DNA of 64,000 bases from Buttiauxella gaviniae (GTDB lineage: Bacteria > Pseudomonadota > Gammaproteobacteria > Enterobacterales > Enterobacteriaceae). Shown in pieces: positions 61,296 to 64,000 of the stretch; position 1 is the first letter of the stretch; each line of letters starts with the position of its first letter. The stretch covers positions 60,371 to 124,370 of the forward strand of contig NZ_JBFMVT010000001.1 in assembly GCF_040786275.1 (NCBI RefSeq). Direction: 5' to 3'. The notes under the pieces are model-generated. The model was not told where the DNA came from, did not search any database, and worked only from the letters and a program-made list of their open reading frames with translations. A program made the translations under genes and the position numbers.

Positions 61296-62117
61296 TCAGT
61301 CTTTGATTTTCGCCATCTCTTCCGCCAATTTCCAGAGTGCTCGATTTAATTTCACATCACCATCAATTCCGGTCACGGGTCTTGTTCGGGTCCGTTTTCC
61401 CTGAGCGGTAATACCGGGCAAACGCCCCTTAATTAGATTTTCCTGCACCCGGTTAAAAGTGGTCCAGATATCACTTTTGCGATCTTCAAAACGGCGCGGT
61501 TCCAGAATCTGGGTGGCGGTAACGGGCTGGCGTTCTTCGCCGTATTTATAGTCCAGGGCGGCGGCGGCAAACAGGCGTTGTTCGGCGGGATTAAGATTAA
61601 TCGTTTTCATCTCCGCCATATTATCGCCAATGTCGTCAAATGTTTTCAGGACTTCAAATGCGCCCTCGATAACCTGACCAACAATATCCCCTTTATGCGG
61701 CACACGAATTTCTCCGAATGTATCTCCGCACACCATGCCATTCATGCATACAAATCTGAACATTCCCGGGATCATCTGATAACTTGACGAGCCATCATGG
61801 CTGTTAAGTAAAATAATTTCCGGGACTTCAGTTCCGGTAATTGTGTCACGACGGCGCAGACGTAACATATGTTTAGTATGTTCCTGCTTATCAATATTAC
61901 GCACACGCGTCTGACAGGCAAAGAACGGCTCAAAGCCTTCTTCACGCAGTTTATTAAGCAGGGTAATAGTAGGAATATAGGTGTAGCGCTCGGAACGGGA
62001 ATTATGTTTATCACCGCTAAATACACTCGGAACATATTTTTCAAGTTCATCATTCGTTAATGCACGGTCACGACGAATAACGTTTGCAGCGCGAAAACGG
62101 GAGGCCAGTGTGGTCAT
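61296..62117 (-). CDS. DUF932 leading-region protein
   Basis: 273 aa, the length of the DUF932 proteins encoded in F-type leading regions. Conserved-looking parts include MLRLRRRDTITGTEVPEIILLNSHDGSSSYQMIPGMFRFVCMNGMV (broken here by me into one segment of the usual DUF932 core), then the C-terminal RRFEDRKSDIW. It is cytoplasmic with no membrane segment. It may act early after entry of the plasmid; its molecular function is not known to me. Confidence 0.8.
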   Translation of the reverse strand: MTTLASRFRAANVIRRDRALTNDELEKYVPSVFSGDKHNSRSERYTYIPTITLLNKLREEGFEPFFACQTRVRNIDKQEHTKHMLRLRRRDTITGTEVPEIILLNSHDGSSSYQMIPGMFRFVCMNGMVCGDTFGEIRVPHKGDIVGQVIEGAFEVLKTFDDIGDNMAEMKTINLNPAEQRLFAAAALDYKYGEERQPVTATQILEPRRFEDRKSDIWTTFNRVQENLIKGRLPGITAQGKRTRTRPVTGIDGDVKLNRALWKLAEEMAKIKD

Positions 62118-62178
62118 TTTATTTCTCCTTTCAAGTCGTTTAATGGCAGGTTTTCCCTGCCGTTATTAAATCTGAGGT

Positions 62179-62463
62179 TTATTTCGCTATGCCGGTTAGC
62201 ACGGCCAGATATCCGCTTTCGGGTATCGCTGCCGCCAGTGGCCAGCCATTTTGCGTCCAGACGATCACCGTTTCGCCGCCGTCCTCACGAACAGCAATAT
62301 GCAGATCGCCTTCCGGTGTCGGGACAAAAATACCCGGTTGTTTCTGCCCCTCGCTGTTGACCATCACGTACAAAAACAGGTCGGTCAGGTGAGGCATGGT
62401 GAATTTTTCCCCGCATCTTTCGGAAGATTCAGGAGCGGCGGTCTTGACGTTTTGTGTATGCAT
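62179..62463 (-). CDS. Small leading-region protein
   Basis: 94 aa from ATG 62463 (AGAGGA upstream), or 72 aa from an inner ATG (MPHLTDLFLYVMVNSEGQ). The domain (GIFVPTPEGDLHIAVREDGG, ETVIVWTQNGWPLAAAIPE) is compact and beta-rich. Not recognised. Same strand as the DUF932 gene. Confidence 0.55.
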   Translation of the reverse strand: MHTQNVKTAAPESSERCGEKFTMPHLTDLFLYVMVNSEGQKQPGIFVPTPEGDLHIAVREDGGETVIVWTQNGWPLAAAIPESGYLAVLTGIAK

Positions 62464-63205
62464 TCTGGTCTTATCCTCTTCTGGTGGTTAATCCATCTCT
62501 CGGTGAGTTCTCTCGCGGCAAAGGGCAAAGGAGCGACGGCGCTGGACGGAAAACAAGGGCGAGCACCGCGAGTGCATTTCACCCTTGTTTTCTGGCCGGA
62601 GACGGTGCTACGAAAAGCCCTCCGCGTGAGAGCTGGCCGGGGTGATGGCTCACCAGAGCAGCAGACAGAATGCATACACCCGACACGACGGAACGGCGTG
62701 GCGGCTTTAAAGCGACGGTTCACCGGCGCGGTGAAGGCGTGGGCCAACGGCCCGCAGCAGGGGTTGACCTTGCCGTTGCCATCAGACCCTAGCGAAAGCC
62801 CGAAACCCGCAAGGGATTCGGCGGAGACTGGCCGCTGCCGTGCAGCTGCCCGTCGGAGTGGGGCTGACGACCCGGCCGGAACGGACGGAGAGCCGAAGGG
62901 GGCCATTGCCCTGACGGGGTTATGATGGAAGAGAATAACCATCAGATACGGCCACCATGAGAACCGTCACAATCGGGAAAACATCAGGAAGGTAAAAACG
63001 GATATATGACCCATACCCGGAAAGACAACGCTGGGAACGGGAGAGAGCAGCGCGTCAGCGCTGCCCTTCTCCTGCCGTTCGCACCGCTGGTGCGCGAGTT
63101 TTTAACGGCGCTTCAGAACAGGTGCAGCCTTCAGGTCGGTCTGTTTTCAGGAGCCTGACCCCTTGCCTCCTGAAAGCCGCCCCGTCAGGAGCGGCGTGTT
63201 TCAGA
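62464..63205. other. GC-rich leading-region segment with long inverted repeats
   Basis: About 740 bp. Open frames on both strands look like high-GC chance frames without ribosome-binding sites. GAAAACAAGGG (62549-62559) and CCCTTGTTTTC (62582-62592) are exact complements, and other hairpins crowd 62640-62900. In F-type leading regions such segments can act as single-strand promoters (Frpo-like) or primosome sites. Confidence 0.45.
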
Positions 63206-63400
63206 TCAGGCCAGGCCCAGTGCCGGGTAAACACTTGGCGTGTTGCCGTTACCGGAACCGTCACCATATCCTGCGTTAACGGTGGTCATGAACTGCTGCC
63301 AGTGCTCCAGCTTGAGCACCGGAACATGAGCAGGTTTTCCGCTGCGTAAGGCATTTACAAACTGGTTAGCCTGTGCAACTATTTGTGGGTCAAATGTCAT
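63206..63400 (-). CDS. Small leading-region protein (64 aa)
   Basis: ATG 63400 is chosen because GGAGATG lies before it; the frame is open 36 codons further into the upstream gene. The product (MTFDPQIVAQANQFVNAL..., LKLEHWQQFMTTVNAGYGDG) is helical and then glycine-rich. Not recognised. Confidence 0.55.
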   Translation of the reverse strand: MTFDPQIVAQANQFVNALRSGKPAHVPVLKLEHWQQFMTTVNAGYGDGSGNGNTPSVYPALGLA

Positions 63401-63485
63401 GGTTTCATCTCCATGTGGGTTTTGATAGCCGGTTTGACTTTCGACGGAGAAACCGGCACGAGAAAGCAGGCGTAAGCCTGCTTTT

Positions 63486-63974
63486 TTAATGCCCGGAAAA
63501 TGACGCACTCCCGGTCAAAACTTCTGTTTCTACCCGCGCCAGCACCTGTGCATGTGACAGGGTGCAGACGTCGCGGAACTCAAAAAAACGCCCTTCGGTT
63601 CGGACAAAAATGCTGGTGACATCCCCGGCGTACATCTCCATGGATTTGAACGACTCCCCTTTATTCGTCCGGCACCAGTCCATCGGCGGTAATACTTCAA
63701 GCTGATCGATGTAACGTTCCCCGGTGATTTCCAACACCGGAGTACGGTACTTTTCATTTTGCAGGTCGATAAGTTCGGCCACACTCATCACGGCCATATC
63801 GGGGTAGTTTTCCTGCAACGCGCCCAGGGTTTTCTGGCCCCATTCTGTGACCCATTCGCCGCCCAGCCACTGCGCGTGGCACCAGATATCGGCGGTGGTG
63901 GTGCGCACAAACGCCATCGGAACGGCATTCTGTGGGGCGGTGTCCTGGGGGGTGCAGTTCAGATTCTGTGACAT
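63486..63974 (-). CDS. Leading-region protein, possibly DUF1419-like
   Basis: 162 aa from ATG 63974 with AAAGGAG upstream. Soluble and Trp-rich (IWCHAQWLGGEWVTEWGQKTLG; PPMDWCRTNKGESFKSMEMY). It resembles small conserved proteins of F-type leading regions, possibly of the DUF1419 group, but I cannot confirm this. The operon continues beyond the window. Confidence 0.6.
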   Translation of the reverse strand: MSQNLNCTPQDTAPQNAVPMAFVRTTTADIWCHAQWLGGEWVTEWGQKTLGALQENYPDMAVMSVAELIDLQNEKYRTPVLEITGERYIDQLEVLPPMDWCRTNKGESFKSMEMYAGDVTSIFVRTEGRFFEFRDVCTLSHAQVLARVETEVLTGSASFSGH

Positions 63975-64000
63975 GGTTGCTTCTCCTTTCAGGTTAAGCA

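Noticed and set aside
62385..62942. 185-aa and 224-aa overlapping ORFs on both strands
   Set aside because: High GC produces long frames on both strands here; neither has a ribosome-binding site or a recognisable domain, and the - strand frame overlaps a better-supported gene start.
1..64000. CRISPR array, tRNA or rRNA genes, antibiotic resistance genes
   Set aside because: No regularly spaced repeats, tRNA-like cloverleaf, rRNA segment or resistance gene was recognised in the window.

Overview
This window is most likely part of a large conjugative plasmid of an enterobacterium. It carries an almost complete F-type transfer region (MOB-F relaxase TraI, TraD, and a full F-type secretion and pilus set), an F-like nic site, an IncFII/IncI/IncL-M-superfamily RepA with an antisense RNA, and the start of an F-like leading region. 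The species cannot be fixed. YciF-, H-NS- and YfgF-like genes and the IS types point to Enterobacterales such as Klebsiella, Enterobacter, Kosakonia or a relative.

Layout. (1) 1-8.5 kb: the end of a yciF-like stress gene, a LuxR-type regulator, a broken IS110, an IS3-family element inside an IS6 remnant, an AT-rich PTS-EIIC/EAL fusion, an orphan p15A/ColE1-type RNA I/RNA II control module without its origin, and a frameshifted GGDEF gene. (2) 8.7-17.8 kb: a mosaic of a truncated hns-like gene, nested IS3 and IS6 elements, the 3' end of a group II intron, a two-gene remnant, a Tn3-derived miniature element with a perfect 5-bp target duplication, a YfgF/PdeA-like phosphodiesterase and a complete IS3 element. 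(3) 18-20.7 kb: a zinc alcohol/formaldehyde dehydrogenase and small stress-type genes. (4) 20.9-24.8 kb: a broken IS3 element next to an IS91-family remnant, then two gene modules bounded by three copies of a 24-bp dyad repeat; one carries a StbDE/RelBE-type toxin-antitoxin operon with a third gene. (5) 25-28.4 kb: a frameshifted traX and the replicon, where repA is preceded by a leader peptide, a predicted pseudoknot and a + strand antisense RNA. (6) 28.4-60.7 kb: on the - strand from high to low coordinate, traM, traA, L, E, K, B, V, C, trbI, traW, three extra ORFs, a smORF, traU, trbC, traN, traF, trbA-like, traQ-like, trbB, a smORF, traH, traG, a traS-like gene, traT, traD, traI, a DsbA-like gene and a PLD nuclease. 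A tandem ribbon-helix-helix TraY-like gene lies on the opposite strand between traM and traA. The oriT nic motif is at 60516-60531. (7) 60.7-64 kb: leading region with a lytic transglycosylase, a DUF932 protein and small ORFs.

How it works together. RepA replicates the plasmid. TraM, the TraY-like protein and TraI act at oriT, and TraD couples the relaxosome to the secretion channel. TraA (with TraQ-like), L, E, K, B, V, C, W, U, F, H, G, N, TrbC and TrbI build the pilus and channel. TraT and the TraS-like protein would give exclusion. The accessory half is unusually rich in cyclic-di-GMP enzymes and in decayed mobile DNA. Frameshifts cluster there, while the long tra genes are all open, apart from traX.
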